NCBI RefSeq assembly: GCF_002238045.1
Contig: NZ_NBYO01000003.1
Span: 124,001 to 188,000 of the forward strand
DNA length: 64,000 nt
Reading direction: 5' to 3'
Source of the DNA: Notoacmeibacter marinus
Lineage (GTDB): Bacteria; Pseudomonadota; Alphaproteobacteria; Rhizobiales; Rhizobiaceae
In this document: positions 1 to 8,234 of the stretch, one piece after another
Layout: each line of letters starts with the position of its first letter
Position numbering within the stretch: position 1 is the stretch's first letter
Program-made: the position numbers and the translations under genes
Notes under the pieces: generated by a model
Told to the model about the DNA's origin: nothing
What the model saw: the letters and a program-made list of their open reading frames with translations, nothing else
Database searches by the model: none

Positions 1-253
1 CTTTCGCATCGCCGAAGAGGATCTACGGCTGCGCGGCGAAGGCGACCTTCTCGGCACCAAGCAATCCGGCACGCCCGGATTCCGCGTGGCGCGACTGGAC
101 GCTCACGCCGATCTTCTTGCCGAGGCGCGCGAGGAAGCCCGGCTGATCCTGGCTACCGACCCGGAACTGTCGGGACCACGAGGCGAAGCCCTGCGTATTC
201 TGCTTTACCTCTTCGGTCGGGACGAAGCGGTGCGGCTGCTCCGTTCGGGTTGA
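1..253 (+). CDS. recG: RecG ATP-dependent DNA helicase, C-terminal fragment
   Basis: The left edge cuts this gene, leaving about 83 residues in the frame starting at base 2 and ending with TGA at 251-253. The peptide carries the conserved RecG tail: GTKQSGTPGFRVARL, then PRGEALRILLYLF and RDEAVRLL. RecG is a monomeric superfamily 2 helicase that remodels stalled forks and Holliday junctions; the tail present here follows the helicase lobes. There is no start codon inside the window, so the gene is easy to miss. It converges on the DUF502 gene, with only 4 bases between the two stops. The family call is based on the tail alone, but these motifs are distinctive. Confidence 0.85.
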   Translation, partial: FRIAEEDLRLRGEGDLLGTKQSGTPGFRVARLDAHADLLAEAREEARLILATDPELSGPRGEALRILLYLFGRDEAVRLLRSG

Positions 254-257
254 AATA

Positions 258-938
258 TCAGGCTGCGTCCGCATCGGAGCGCGGCTTTTCGGACAATTCG
301 GCCAGCGCCTCGAGCGCCGGCGTCGTCTCCATCTCATCGGGCGAAACGAGGCCCCCTGAAATAATCAGTTTGGCAGCGTCTTCCACTGACATGTTGAGGA
401 TGTGGACATCCTCATGCGGCACCAGAAGCAGAAAGCCGGATGTCGGATTGGGCGTCGTCGGTACGAAGACTGCAAGTGACCCCTCGGGACCGCCCGTCAC
501 CTCCCTCACTTCACCGCGCGATTCGGTCGAGACGAAGCAGAGCGCCCACATGCCCGGACGGGGATATTCGATCAGCGCCGCCTGCTGAAACGAATTGGTC
601 TTGTCGCTCAGCACGGTCTCGAGAATCTGCTTCAACGCCTTGTAGATGTTGCGGACGAGGGGCATTCGATTGACGAAGTGCTCGCCGAAGCGAAGGATCG
701 CCTTGCCGATGAAGTTCGCAGTGAGAAACCCGATCAACGTAATGCCGACAAGCGCCAGTATCAGCCCAATTCCAGGAACGGGAAACGGCAGATAGGTGTC
801 CGGGTTGTAAACGCTGGGAATGAGCGGTTTGATCAGCCCGTCGACCCATTCGACGAAGCTAAGCGCAATCCAGGCGGTGATCGCAATCGGCGCCAGAACG
901 ACGAAGCCTGTCAGGAAGTAGGTACGGAGCCGGCTCAT
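258..938 (-). CDS. DUF502 family inner-membrane protein
   Basis: The product has 226 residues. Two hydrophobic segments near residues 6-28 and 53-76 predict a small inner-membrane protein with a soluble C-terminal part. The C-terminal half holds the DUF502 signature PTTPNPTSGFLLLVPHEDV and PRPGMWALCFVST. The biochemical role of this family is not established. It lies just downstream of glmS on the same strand (78 bases), so the two may be co-transcribed. This recG/DUF502/glmS arrangement is common in Hyphomicrobiales. The last residues are acidic and alanine-rich and carry no recognisable motif. Confidence 0.85.
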   Translation of the reverse strand: MSRLRTYFLTGFVVLAPIAITAWIALSFVEWVDGLIKPLIPSVYNPDTYLPFPVPGIGLILALVGITLIGFLTANFIGKAILRFGEHFVNRMPLVRNIYKALKQILETVLSDKTNSFQQAALIEYPRPGMWALCFVSTESRGEVREVTGGPEGSLAVFVPTTPNPTSGFLLLVPHEDVHILNMSVEDAAKLIISGGLVSPDEMETTPALEALAELSEKPRSDADAA

Positions 939-1016
939 GGGGACTGACGACAGGCCTTTTGTTCAGGGTGCAGCGCAGAATTTAGGATGGTTCGGCCATC
1001 CGTTCCAGTGCTGTGG

Positions 1017-2840
1017 CTATTCCACGGTGACGCTTTTTGCCAGATTTCGAGGCTGATCGACATCTGTGCCCATAAAAACGGCCGTGTGATAGGCCAGGAG
1101 CTGGATCGGCAGAGCGTAGATGATCGGCGCGATGAAGTTCGGCACATCCGGCATGACGATCGTCTTGAGCGTATCGACGCTGGAAGCAGCCGCGCCCCTG
1201 ACATCGGTTATCAGAATAATCTTTCCACCTCGCGCCGCGACCTCCTGCATGTTCGAGACCGTCTTTTCGTATACTGCATCGAACGGCGCGATCACGATCA
1301 CCGGCAGATCCTCGTCGATCAGGGCGATGGGACCGTGTTTGAGTTCGCCGGCGGCATAGCCTTCCGCGTGGATATAGCTGATTTCCTTCAGCTTGAGGGC
1401 GCCCTCCATCGCCAAGGGAAAGGCAGTATCGCGACCGAGATAAAGGACGTCCGAAGCATGGGCGAGATCGCGAGACAGGCCGACGATCTCCTGCTCGACC
1501 TTCAGCGCCTCGGTCATCAGACGCGGCAGCTCCATCAGATCGTGGACCATTTCGGCGATGGCCTCATCCGACAGGGTGGCCCGGGCCTTTGCGGCATGAA
1601 CGGTCAGTGAGGCGAGCGACGCCAGCTGACAGGTGAAGGCCTTCGTCGAAGCTACGCCGATTTCCGGGCCTGCGAGAATAGGAAAGATCGTGTCGGCCTC
1701 GCGGGCGATGGTCGACTCGCGAACATTGACAACCGCGCCGATCGTCAGCCCCTCGCCCTTGCAGTAACGGAGCGACGCCAGCGTGTCGGCTGTTTCGCCG
1801 GACTGCGAAATGAAGAGCGCGGCGTCGCCCTTGTCGAGCGGCATCTCCCGATAGCGAAACTCCGAAGCAATATCGATATCGACCGGCAGGCGCGCATAGC
1901 GCTCGAACCAGTATTTCCCGATCAATCCCGCGTAATAGGCGGTGCCGCAGGCGCTGATGGACAGGCGGCTTATCGAAGCGAAATCGATGGCCGAGTCGAT
2001 CTGTTTTGGCGCGCCATTCGCCAGATCGAGATAATAAGCGAGCGTATGAGCCACGACTTCCGGTTGCTCGATAATCTCTTTCTGCATGAAATGGCGATAA
2101 TTGCCCCGGTCGACGACGACGGCGCCGGTCGTGCTCTTCTGCGCCTGTCGCGCGACGGTCTGGCCGTTCCCGTCGAAGATCTCGGCCCCGGATGAACGGA
2201 TCACGGCCCAGTCGCCATCTTCGAGATAAGTAATGGAATCGGTGAAAGGCGAAAGCGCGATGGCGTCGGAGCCAATATACATCTCGCCCTCGCCATGGCC
2301 GATCGCCAGGGGCGGGCCGTTGCGCGCCGCGATCAGAAGATCGTCCTCATCCTCGAACAGCATCGCGATGGCGAAGGCACCGCGTAACCGGCCGATCGCT
2401 TCGTGGGCGGCTTCGGTCGGGGTTCTACCCGCCGCAACCAGGGACGAGACGAGATGGGCGACGACTTCCGTGTCTGTCTGCGAGGCGAATGCGTAGCCGG
2501 CACCCTTCAGCTCGTCGCGGAGTTCGGCGAAGTTCTCGATGATACCATTGTGCACAATGGCGATCTTTGCCGAGAAATGGGGGTGGGCGTTGGTCTCGTT
2601 CGGCACGCCATGCGTCGCCCAGCGCGTATGGCCAATGCCGATATGGCCCGCAAGGGGCTCTTCGTTCAGTTTCGCTTCGAGGTTTGCCAGTTTTCCTTCG
2701 GCGCGGCGGCGGTCCAGCCTCCCCTCTTCCAAGGTGGCGACCCCGGCAGAATCATAGCCCCGATATTCCAGGCGCTTCAGCGCATCGACAAGAAGCGGCG
2801 CAACGGGCCGCTTACCGATAATTCCAACAATGCCGCACAT
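1017..2840 (-). CDS. glmS: Glutamine-fructose-6-phosphate aminotransferase (isomerizing)
   Basis: GlmS makes glucosamine-6-phosphate from fructose-6-phosphate and glutamine, the first step toward UDP-GlcNAc for peptidoglycan and LPS. The start MCGIVGIIG was chosen because removal of the initiator Met leaves Cys as the N-terminal nucleophile; an ATG four codons upstream would bury it. The glutaminase domain fills roughly residues 1-220. It is followed by two SIS domains (SISACGTAYYAG, FISQSGETADTLAS) and the family ending DVDQPRNLAKSVTVE. The length, 607 residues, is normal. It lies 123 bases downstream of glmU on the same strand, so the two hexosamine enzymes probably form one unit. I saw no glmS ribozyme-like leader. 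Confidence 0.97.
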   Translation of the reverse strand: MCGIVGIIGKRPVAPLLVDALKRLEYRGYDSAGVATLEEGRLDRRRAEGKLANLEAKLNEEPLAGHIGIGHTRWATHGVPNETNAHPHFSAKIAIVHNGIIENFAELRDELKGAGYAFASQTDTEVVAHLVSSLVAAGRTPTEAAHEAIGRLRGAFAIAMLFEDEDDLLIAARNGPPLAIGHGEGEMYIGSDAIALSPFTDSITYLEDGDWAVIRSSGAEIFDGNGQTVARQAQKSTTGAVVVDRGNYRHFMQKEIIEQPEVVAHTLAYYLDLANGAPKQIDSAIDFASISRLSISACGTAYYAGLIGKYWFERYARLPVDIDIASEFRYREMPLDKGDAALFISQSGETADTLASLRYCKGEGLTIGAVVNVRESTIAREADTIFPILAGPEIGVASTKAFTCQLASLASLTVHAAKARATLSDEAIAEMVHDLMELPRLMTEALKVEQEIVGLSRDLAHASDVLYLGRDTAFPLAMEGALKLKEISYIHAEGYAAGELKHGPIALIDEDLPVIVIAPFDAVYEKTVSNMQEVAARGGKIILITDVRGAAASSVDTLKTIVMPDVPNFIAPIIYALPIQLLAYHTAVFMGTDVDQPRNLAKSVTVE

Positions 2841-2963
2841 GGCGCCTCTCAAACTGCTTGTCCACGTCGCCTATCAGGCCGATCGCGAAGGGCGAAATAA
2901 ATTTGCGTATCGGTTTGGTAATGCACTGCAATATCGACCTTGCCCAGAGGGCGGGCGACCGTA

Positions 2964-4319
2964 CTACGATTTCTGCTGTTTCTGCGCCTGAAGTCGCTCG
3001 CGCAAAATCTTGCCGCGACCATCCTTGTTCACCTGCCGGCCTCTCGCAATCGCCAAAGCATCGCCCGGCACGTCCTCGGTCAGGACGGACCCCGTCGCCA
3101 CATAAGCGCCCGGTCCAATAGTCACGGGGGCGACAAGCGACGTATGGGTGCCGACGAAGACGTCCTCGCCGATCGTCGTCCGGTGCTTGGCGTAGCCATC
3201 GTAGTTGCACGTCACCGTGCCGGCACCGATATTGCTCCGCGCACCGATCTCGGCATCGCCGATATAGGTCAGGTGGTTGACCTTCGCGCCCTCGCCGATC
3301 CGCGATTTCTTCACCTCGCAGAAATTTCCCACCTTGGCCTTGTCGGCCAGTTCCGCGCCCGGACGCAACCGCGCGAAAGGACCGATTTCCGCACTGTCGG
3401 CAACCGTCGCGCCCTCGATATGACTGAATGCCCGGATCGTGACACTCCGACCGATCGACACCGCAGGACCGAATACGACATTGGGTTCCACGAGCGTATC
3501 CTGGCCAATGGCGGTGTCCCACGAAAAATGAACGCTTGCCGGCTGCATGAGCGTCACGCCATCGACCATCATGCGATGGCGAGTCCGGCGTTGCCAAATG
3601 GCTTCCGCTTCGGCCAGTTCGACGCGATTGTTGATACCGAGAACGGATTCGAAGGCGATCTCGCGGGCAACGACCTTATGTCCTTCCGCGCGCGCCAAGG
3701 CGACGATATCGGTCAGGTAATATTCGCCCTTGGCGTTGTCGTTACCGATGCCGCGCAGCAGTTCCAGCGCATGTTCGCCAGCAATCGCCATCAGCCCGCC
3801 ATTGCAAAACTGGATCTGCTTTTCGAGAAAGGAGGCGTCCTTCTCCTCGCGAATATCGACCAGTTGCCCATCTTCTTCGATCAGCCGCCCGTAGCCGAAG
3901 GGGTTTTCCGTATAGAACCCCATGACGGCGACGGCCGCGCCCTCGGAAAGCGCCATTCGCGCCGCCGCCAGGTCGTCGGGCCGGACCAACGGCGTGTCGC
4001 CGAACAGGACGAGAATGTCGTCAGCCGGCTCTTCGATGGCCTCCTGCGCCGCCAGCACGGCGTGAGCCGTGCCGAGCCGTTCCTTCTGCAGATAGGTTGT
4101 GACATTTGCCGTGTGCGGCGTGGCGACGGCCTCGACGGTCTCGGCGTCCCGGCCGACAACAAGCGCCACGCGGTCACTGCCCGCCGCAGCAGCCGCACGC
4201 ACCACATGCGCCACCATCGGCAGGCCCGCAACTTCGTGAAGGACCTTCGACCGGTCGCTCTTCATGCGGGTGCCCTCGCCGGCGGCGAGGACGATCGAAA
4301 GACAGCTACGTTCGGTCAT
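2964..4319 (-). CDS. glmU: Bifunctional GlcNAc-1-P uridyltransferase / GlcN-1-P acetyltransferase
   Basis: GlmU acetylates glucosamine-1-phosphate and then couples it to UTP, giving UDP-GlcNAc. The N-terminal nucleotidyltransferase shows [19 protein letters not shown]; the usual Pro before the conserved Lys is Ser here. GDTPLV follows. The C-terminal left-handed beta-helix contains [33 protein letters not shown] and [13 protein letters not shown], which place the acetyl-CoA site. The start [16 protein letters not shown] was preferred over an ATG 12 codons upstream because it fits the family N-terminus. The length is 451 residues. It lies directly upstream of glmS in the same direction. Confidence 0.97.
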   Translation of the reverse strand: MTERSCLSIVLAAGEGTRMKSDRSKVLHEVAGLPMVAHVVRAAAAAGSDRVALVVGRDAETVEAVATPHTANVTTYLQKERLGTAHAVLAAQEAIEEPADDILVLFGDTPLVRPDDLAAARMALSEGAAVAVMGFYTENPFGYGRLIEEDGQLVDIREEKDASFLEKQIQFCNGGLMAIAGEHALELLRGIGNDNAKGEYYLTDIVALARAEGHKVVAREIAFESVLGINNRVELAEAEAIWQRRTRHRMMVDGVTLMQPASVHFSWDTAIGQDTLVEPNVVFGPAVSIGRSVTIRAFSHIEGATVADSAEIGPFARLRPGAELADKAKVGNFCEVKKSRIGEGAKVNHLTYIGDAEIGARSNIGAGTVTCNYDGYAKHRTTIGEDVFVGTHTSLVAPVTIGPGAYVATGSVLTEDVPGDALAIARGRQVNKDGRGKILRERLQAQKQQKS

Positions 4320-4419
4320 GAAGGGCTCTTCTAGCGTGAGGGATCGACGCGGCACCGTGTGACCGCGTGAAAGGCCGGTCTATCAAAAGGCCCACGCCAC
4401 GCCAAGCGAACCGGTAGGA

Positions 4420-5187
4420 TCAACCGATCGTGGCGAAGCCCGGAAAGGTCTCCAAAAGCCAGTTCGCGGTGAACTGGATACCGCCGGTAAGAAAAGCGAT
4501 GCCGGCAAGAACGAGTAAGCCGCCCATTACTTTTTCGACGCGGCCCATCTGAAGGCGGAAGCGCTGAAGAAACCGCATGAAAGCGCCGGAGAAGAAGGCG
4601 GCGATCAGAAACGGGATGCCAAGGCCCGCGGAATAGACAGCCAGCATGAGCGCGCCTTCACCGACCGTGCCGCGCCCTGCCGCCATGGTCAGGATCGATC
4701 CGAGTACAGGGCCGATGCACGGTGTCCAACCGAAAGCGAAGGCAAGTCCCATCAGGTAAGCGGCAAGGGAGCTGGCGGGGCGACCGGAATGGTTCAGCCG
4801 CGCCTCACGGGACAGAAAGGGAATACGGATGACGCCCAGAAAGTTCAGCCCCATCAGAATAATGAGCAGACCTGCGACGATGGCGAGCGGTTCCTGCCAT
4901 GTCCGCAGAAAGCGGCCGATGGTCGATGCGCCGACGCCAAGTAGAATGAAGACGGTGGAAAAGCCCAGAACGAAGGCGAGCGCGGCAAGAAACAGCGCGC
5001 GACGCGGCGCAACCCGGTGCGCCGTCTCGCCATTTGCATTCGCTGCCGCTGGATTACCGCGGAACTCCTCCACCGAAACGCCGGCCATATAACACAGATA
5101 GGGCGGCACGAGCGGCAGGACGCATGGCGACAGAAAGGAGAGAGCCCCTGCGCCGAGAGCTGTCGCATATCCGACATCGATTGCCAT
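4420..5187 (-). CDS. ccdA: Cytochrome c biogenesis protein CcdA (DsbD-like membrane reductant carrier)
   Basis: CcdA passes electrons from cytoplasmic thioredoxin across the inner membrane to periplasmic thiol-disulfide proteins used in cytochrome c maturation. The 255-residue product is very hydrophobic, with about six membrane segments. The two redox cysteines lie in the expected contexts: LSFLSPCVLPLVPPY near the N-terminus and FGWTPCIGPVLGS in mid protein. A hydrophilic loop rich in Ala and Asn (about residues 40-60) is longer than in minimal CcdA proteins. It points away from the integrated element, whose left end begins about 80 bases upstream of its start. Confidence 0.92.
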   Translation of the reverse strand: MAIDVGYATALGAGALSFLSPCVLPLVPPYLCYMAGVSVEEFRGNPAAANANGETAHRVAPRRALFLAALAFVLGFSTVFILLGVGASTIGRFLRTWQEPLAIVAGLLIILMGLNFLGVIRIPFLSREARLNHSGRPASSLAAYLMGLAFAFGWTPCIGPVLGSILTMAAGRGTVGEGALMLAVYSAGLGIPFLIAAFFSGAFMRFLQRFRLQMGRVEKVMGGLLVLAGIAFLTGGIQFTANWLLETFPGFATIG

Positions 5188-5264
5188 CTGCGCCGTCCAT
5201 TTCGATATGTTTACCGGCTACCGTCCGTGTCAGAAGATCGGCACGCACCCGGCAGACGTTACAA

Positions 5265-5310
5265 TGGTGAGCGCGCAGGGGGTCGAACCCTGGACCTACT
5301 GATTAAAAGT
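5265..5310. repeat. Left attachment site (displaced tRNA-Lys 3' end)
   Basis: This 46-bp copy matches 16799-16844 except at one base (G at 5282, T at 16816). It covers the tRNA-Lys sequence from the anticodon loop to the encoded CCA, read on the minus strand, but lacks the 5' half, so it is not a functional tRNA. The mismatch falls in the T-loop and would break the GTTCGAA consensus, as expected for a fragment no longer under selection. It marks the host-element junction next to the integrase gene. Confidence 0.9.
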
Positions 5311-5407
5311 TCTCTTTTGCATGAACAAATAGAGAAATACTTTCAACAGTTTGATCCCCGCAACGCTCTGGTATTGCTACGGAAAATCCGTATCATAATG
5401 TACATAC

Positions 5408-5450
5408 TGTTTCAGGGTGTTTCAGCTTTCTGGAACCCCCTGAGAACCCC
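5408..5450. repeat. Paired short repeats inside the left end (candidate integrase arm or excisionase sites)
   Basis: Two TGTTTCAG copies (5408-5415, 5418-5425) are spaced by 10 bp. Two GAACCCC copies (5433-5439, 5444-5450) are spaced by 11 bp. The GAACCC pair recurs at the same 11-bp spacing inside the right end (16715-16731). Spacing of one helical turn and occurrence near both att cores suggest protein-binding arm sites. The function is inferred. Confidence 0.45.
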
Positions 5451-5487
5451 GCCCTACTCAACATGGAATGATCAGTAGGTCGAATCG

Positions 5488-6699
5488 ATGGCAAAAAAAT
5501 CACTGACGGCTCGCTTTGTCGAGTCCGTTTCGGTCGAAAAAAGAACGGATTTTTGGGACGAGACGATACGCGGCTTGGTCCTACGAGTGTCACCGGCCGG
5601 CGCGAAGAGCTGGACGGTCGTCTATACAAATGGGAATGGCGAAAAGCGCCGGCTCACTCTTGGACAGTTTCCTGCGATCGGCCTCGAGAAGGCGCGCCAA
5701 ATTGCTCTCAAGGCCCTTGCGGCCGTCGCTGAAGGAGCCGACCCTGCGGGTGATAAAAAAGCCAGACGCGAAGCCGTGACGCTTTCCGAGCTGGCTGATC
5801 TCTATGTTGAGAGCTACGCCAAGCGTCACAAAAAAACCTGGGCGGAAGACGAACGCATTCTTCGCGTCGACGTACTTCCGGCGATTGGACAGATCAAGGC
5901 GAAGGAGCTTCGGAAGCGCGACGTCCTCGATGTCGTCAACGCAAAGATAGATGCCGGCAAGGGCCAGACGTCTCGCAGTGTATTCGCTGTCGTCAGGAAG
6001 ATGCTGAATTGGGCGGCCGATGAAGACCATATCGACACTTCGCCGATCGCTGGTCTCCGGCCTCGCGTCAAACAGACGCGGCGCGAACGAGTACTGACGC
6101 ATTCGGAGATTCAAGCGCTTTGGGCGGCACTACCATCGGCCAAAATCTCTCCGGTCACCGCCGACGTGATCCGGCTACTGATCCTCACCGGACAGAGGTC
6201 GGGCGAGGTCTGCGGCATGAATCGTGCAGAGATCGATCTCCAGAACGGCCTATGGGCGATTCCAGCCATCCGCACGAAAAACGGCCTCGCCCACACCGTG
6301 CCACTCTCTACCGCGGCGCTAGAGATTGTCAGTCGTCGACTCGAGCTTACCAAAGAACAGGCGTCGGACTGCCCGCTCTTTGCGCGGATCGGCAAGCCGA
6401 TTGAATCGAACGCGATCGCTCAGGCAACCAGGAAATCCCTCCAGATTTTCGAAGAGCAATGGCGCCCGCACGATTTGCGCCGGACAGCTGCTACCGGAAT
6501 GGCCGACGTTGGGGTTTTGCCTCATGTGGTCGAGGCAGTACTCAATCACGTGAGCGGTTTCAGGGCCGGGGTAGCGGGCGTGTACAACCGCGCGGCATAT
6601 GATCGAGAAAAGCGCACAGCGCTGGAATTATGGGCCGAACATGTGATCCGCCCACCGGGCGAACGACGGATTGTTTCTCTGCATTCAGTCCAAAATTGA
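5488..6699 (+). CDS. int: Tyrosine recombinase / integrase, P4-like with N-terminal arm-binding domain
   Basis: The product (403 residues) should catalyse integration and excision at tRNA-Lys. Residues 1-90 form a DUF4102-type arm DNA-binding domain (LTLGQFPAIGLEKARQ). Residues 95-185 fit the SAM-like core-binding domain, and 200-385 the catalytic domain. Catalytic residues visible are R237 (LTGQRSGEV), K264, H328 and R331 (PHDLRRTAATGMA), H354 (LNHVSG) and Tyr366 (GVYNRAAY; Tyr371 is a less likely alternative). The gene starts 178 bases inside the left att core and reads inward. It sits at the end opposite to the intact tRNA gene, whereas many P4-type islands have int beside the tRNA. Confidence 0.95.
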   Translation: MAKKSLTARFVESVSVEKRTDFWDETIRGLVLRVSPAGAKSWTVVYTNGNGEKRRLTLGQFPAIGLEKARQIALKALAAVAEGADPAGDKKARREAVTLSELADLYVESYAKRHKKTWAEDERILRVDVLPAIGQIKAKELRKRDVLDVVNAKIDAGKGQTSRSVFAVVRKMLNWAADEDHIDTSPIAGLRPRVKQTRRERVLTHSEIQALWAALPSAKISPVTADVIRLLILTGQRSGEVCGMNRAEIDLQNGLWAIPAIRTKNGLAHTVPLSTAALEIVSRRLELTKEQASDCPLFARIGKPIESNAIAQATRKSLQIFEEQWRPHDLRRTAATGMADVGVLPHVVEAVLNHVSGFRAGVAGVYNRAAYDREKRTALELWAEHVIRPPGERRIVSLHSVQN

Positions 6700-6830
6700 C
6701 ATTATGTCCGCTATGAGCCTAATTTTCGCTAGGCACGGTGACGAGTTCCGGGCCTGACTTCAGTCGAAGCACCTGCCGCTCATGGCACTCGTCGCGACAT
6801 CTCCTGACATGACAACGCATGGAGAATGCT

Positions 6831-7052
6831 GTGAGCGAAGCTGTGCCTACTGAAACCGTCTCGTTCTGCTCGATAGCCGAGACCTGCGAAATAACCTCTC
6901 TTTCGAGACCTACAATCTGGCGCCTCGTTCGTGATGGGACGTTTCCTCGTCCTGTCGCACTGACAGATCGCCGAAACGCATTTGTCCGTTCGGAGGTTAA
7001 CGCATGGCTTCGAGAGCGCATCGAAAGCCGATCCGCGCCTGTGGACGCATGA
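6831..7052 (+). CDS. AlpA-family DNA-binding regulator / excisionase-like protein
   Basis: This small protein (about 73 residues from the GTG start, 77 from an ATG at 6819) has an AlpA/HTH_17 fold: SLSRPTIWRLVRDGTFPRPVAL followed by AFVRSEVNAWLRERIE, the usual wing and C-terminal helix. AlpA proteins regulate int or act as excision directionality factors in P4-like elements. I chose GTG at 6831 because GGAG lies 6 bases upstream, while the ATG at 6819 has no obvious ribosome binding site. It ends one base before the start of the initiator-like gene, suggesting translational coupling. The position between int and the replication gene fits a control role for both. Confidence 0.75.
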   Translation: MSEAVPTETVSFCSIAETCEITSLSRPTIWRLVRDGTFPRPVALTDRRNAFVRSEVNAWLRERIESRSAPVDA

Positions 7053-7053
7053 C

Positions 7054-7722
7054 ATGGTCGGCTCAAAAAAGAGAGCCCCACCGGCTGGCGGGCCGGAGGG
7101 GCTTGTCGGCGAAAAGTTCTGGTGGCTCTCTCAAGTAGCGTCGGACCATACGCTACCGCCGCGCTGCTCGCAATTGGCCGTCATGGTTTGCGAGCACTAC
7201 GGATCGGCGGGATGTGTGAATTTGAGCATGGGCTCGATGGCTACCATGCTCGGTTGTTCCGCCGCGAATGTGCGCGCTCTGCTTTTAAAGATGGAGAGCG
7301 CTGGACATGTCCTCGTCGATTGGAAGGACGGCGGTGGTCGAGGGGTCACTCACAGAATTCATCCGCATCTGCTCGAGGGAAAGCCTCCGATGCTGCGCGG
7401 ATATCTCAGGAGAAAACCCCTAGAAAAATCCGGGACTTTTCGGGGATCAAAACTCCCAAATATTTCTGGCGGTTTAGACGATAAAAACTCCCAAATTTTT
7501 GAACGCAAAAGTCCCAAGAATTTTGACGGTAAAGTCCCAAAGAAACTTGGGAGGAAGACCGTAGATGAAGACCGTGAAGAAGACCTACCACCCGACAGCC
7601 CTCCAGGCTGTCAGGGTGGAGGAGATCATGTTCAACAAGGAGAAACAGAGGAAGAGTTTTTTCCAAGCGATTGGGCTGATGAGGAAGGTGAAGAGGAATT
7701 CTACGATGAAATCCCATTCTGA
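7054..7722 (+). CDS. Winged-helix replication-initiator-like protein with SSB-like C-terminal tip
   Basis: The 222-residue product has a helix-turn-helix region (about residues 20-105; MATMLGCSAANVRALLLKM) of the type found in phage O-like and plasmid Rep proteins. A basic Lys/Pro/Asn-rich linker (about 112-170) follows, encoded by the repeat array at 7431-7552. The C-terminus is strongly acidic and ends EEEFYDEIPF, which resembles the tip of bacterial SSB (the host SSB in this window ends DMDDDIPF). The start at 7054 follows the AlpA stop by one base. I infer a lambda-O-like initiator that binds repeats within its own gene and contacts host proteins that normally read the SSB tail. A transcriptional regulator is the alternative. 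Confidence 0.6.
   Translation: MVGSKKRAPPAGGPEGLVGEKFWWLSQVASDHTLPPRCSQLAVMVCEHYGSAGCVNLSMGSMATMLGCSAANVRALLLKMESAGHVLVDWKDGGGRGVTHRIHPHLLEGKPPMLRGYLRRKPLEKSGTFRGSKLPNISGGLDDKNSQIFERKSPKNFDGKVPKKLGRKTVDEDREEDLPPDSPPGCQGGGDHVQQGETEEEFFPSDWADEEGEEEFYDEIPF
7431..7552 (+). repeat. Iteron-like repeat array inside the initiator-like gene (candidate origin)
   Basis: Four direct copies of a motif near AAAASTCCCAARWWTTT start at 7449, 7484, 7507 and 7530 (spacings 35, 23, 23). Inverted partial copies flank them at 7431-7441 and 7544-7552. The spacings are not multiples of 3, so the copies are read in different frames and encode different residues (KLPNI, KNSQIF, KSPKNF, KVPKK). This implies selection on the DNA rather than the protein. 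Intragenic iterons are known in lambda O. The AT-rich flanks fit an unwinding site. Function is inferred. Confidence 0.55.
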
Positions 7723-7725
7723 GCC

Positions 7726-7762
7726 GTTCTCTCGGACAGGCTTTGCGGCCTGTCCAGAGAAC
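7726..7762 (+). other. Strong hairpin after the initiator-like gene
   Basis: A 15-bp stem with one bulged C (7726-7741 with 7748-7762) closes a TTTGCG loop, four bases after the initiator-like stop. No long T-run follows, so it is not a classical terminator. The hairpin at 15809-15834 in the same element has the identical loop. It could act as an mRNA stabiliser, a weak terminator or a protein-binding site. Confidence 0.6.
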
Positions 7763-7777
7763 TGAAGGTCGGCGAAC

Positions 7778-8071
7778 ATGATCTGCAAAGTTCCAACCTC
7801 GATCGAAGAACTCAGACGGGACTGGGAAAAGCTGTCGTACACACCTGCTGGCGAAGAGCCTGCATGCTGGCTGTATCGATTGAGACGCACAGAGAGTTGT
7901 CATCTCTGGATCAGGTTCGAACTCGACCGTTCTTTTCGCGTCGAGGTTACAGGATGCGGGCCAGACTGGCACGACGATGCAAAGATGCTCGAGGAAATCA
8001 TTGTCGACGCTATTGATAAGGTTGAATGGGCGGAAGCGGTAGCGTGGGCACTTCGGGGGGCGACCAATTAG
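7778..8071 (+). CDS. Hypothetical protein, 97 residues
   Basis: I do not recognise this protein. It is small and acidic with several Trp and Cys residues (WLYRLRRTESCHLWIRFELDR; DWHDDAKMLEEIIVDAIDKVEWAEAVAWAL). No membrane segment or signal peptide is visible. The C-terminal half is predicted helical. The start at 7778 is preceded by an AAGG-type ribosome binding site in the tail of the hairpin at 7726-7762, so that hairpin could affect its translation. It lies downstream of the initiator-like gene in the same direction, and probably belongs to the same early module. Nothing in the sequence assigns a function. Confidence 0.65.
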   Translation: MICKVPTSIEELRRDWEKLSYTPAGEEPACWLYRLRRTESCHLWIRFELDRSFRVEVTGCGPDWHDDAKMLEEIIVDAIDKVEWAEAVAWALRGATN

Positions 8072-8080
8072 GTTCTTCTA

Positions 8081-8134
8081 CCCCCTAGGGGGGTGGCCCG
8101 CGGGTGCGGCGCAGCGCAGAATATCGGCGATATT
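8081..8134. other. Intergenic palindrome cluster (8072-8234 gap)
   Basis: The gap before the gpZ-like gene holds a perfect 12-bp palindrome CCCCCTAGGGGG (8081-8092), the 11-mer GCCCGCGGGTG (8096-8106) and a 7-bp-armed palindrome AATATCG-G-CGATATT (8120-8134). The 11-mer recurs at 15800-15810 beside another hairpin. These could be operator, packaging (cos/pac) or terminator elements. No function can be assigned. Confidence 0.45.
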
Positions 8135-8234
8135 TCGCCGCCCAAATCGCCATGTCGCAGTCGCATCGGGCTCTTCGGTCTTGCCCGGATGCTCGCGCCA
8201 AAGCCTAGAATGAATGCGACACAGGGGAATCGGA

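Noticed and set aside
2841-2963. glmS ribozyme or riboswitch
   Set aside because: The gap is short, shows no conserved core, and such ribozymes are not expected in alphaproteobacteria.
5265-5310. A second tRNA gene at the left end of the element
   Set aside because: Only the 3' half of tRNA-Lys is present, without D-arm or 5' acceptor strand, and the T-loop is altered.
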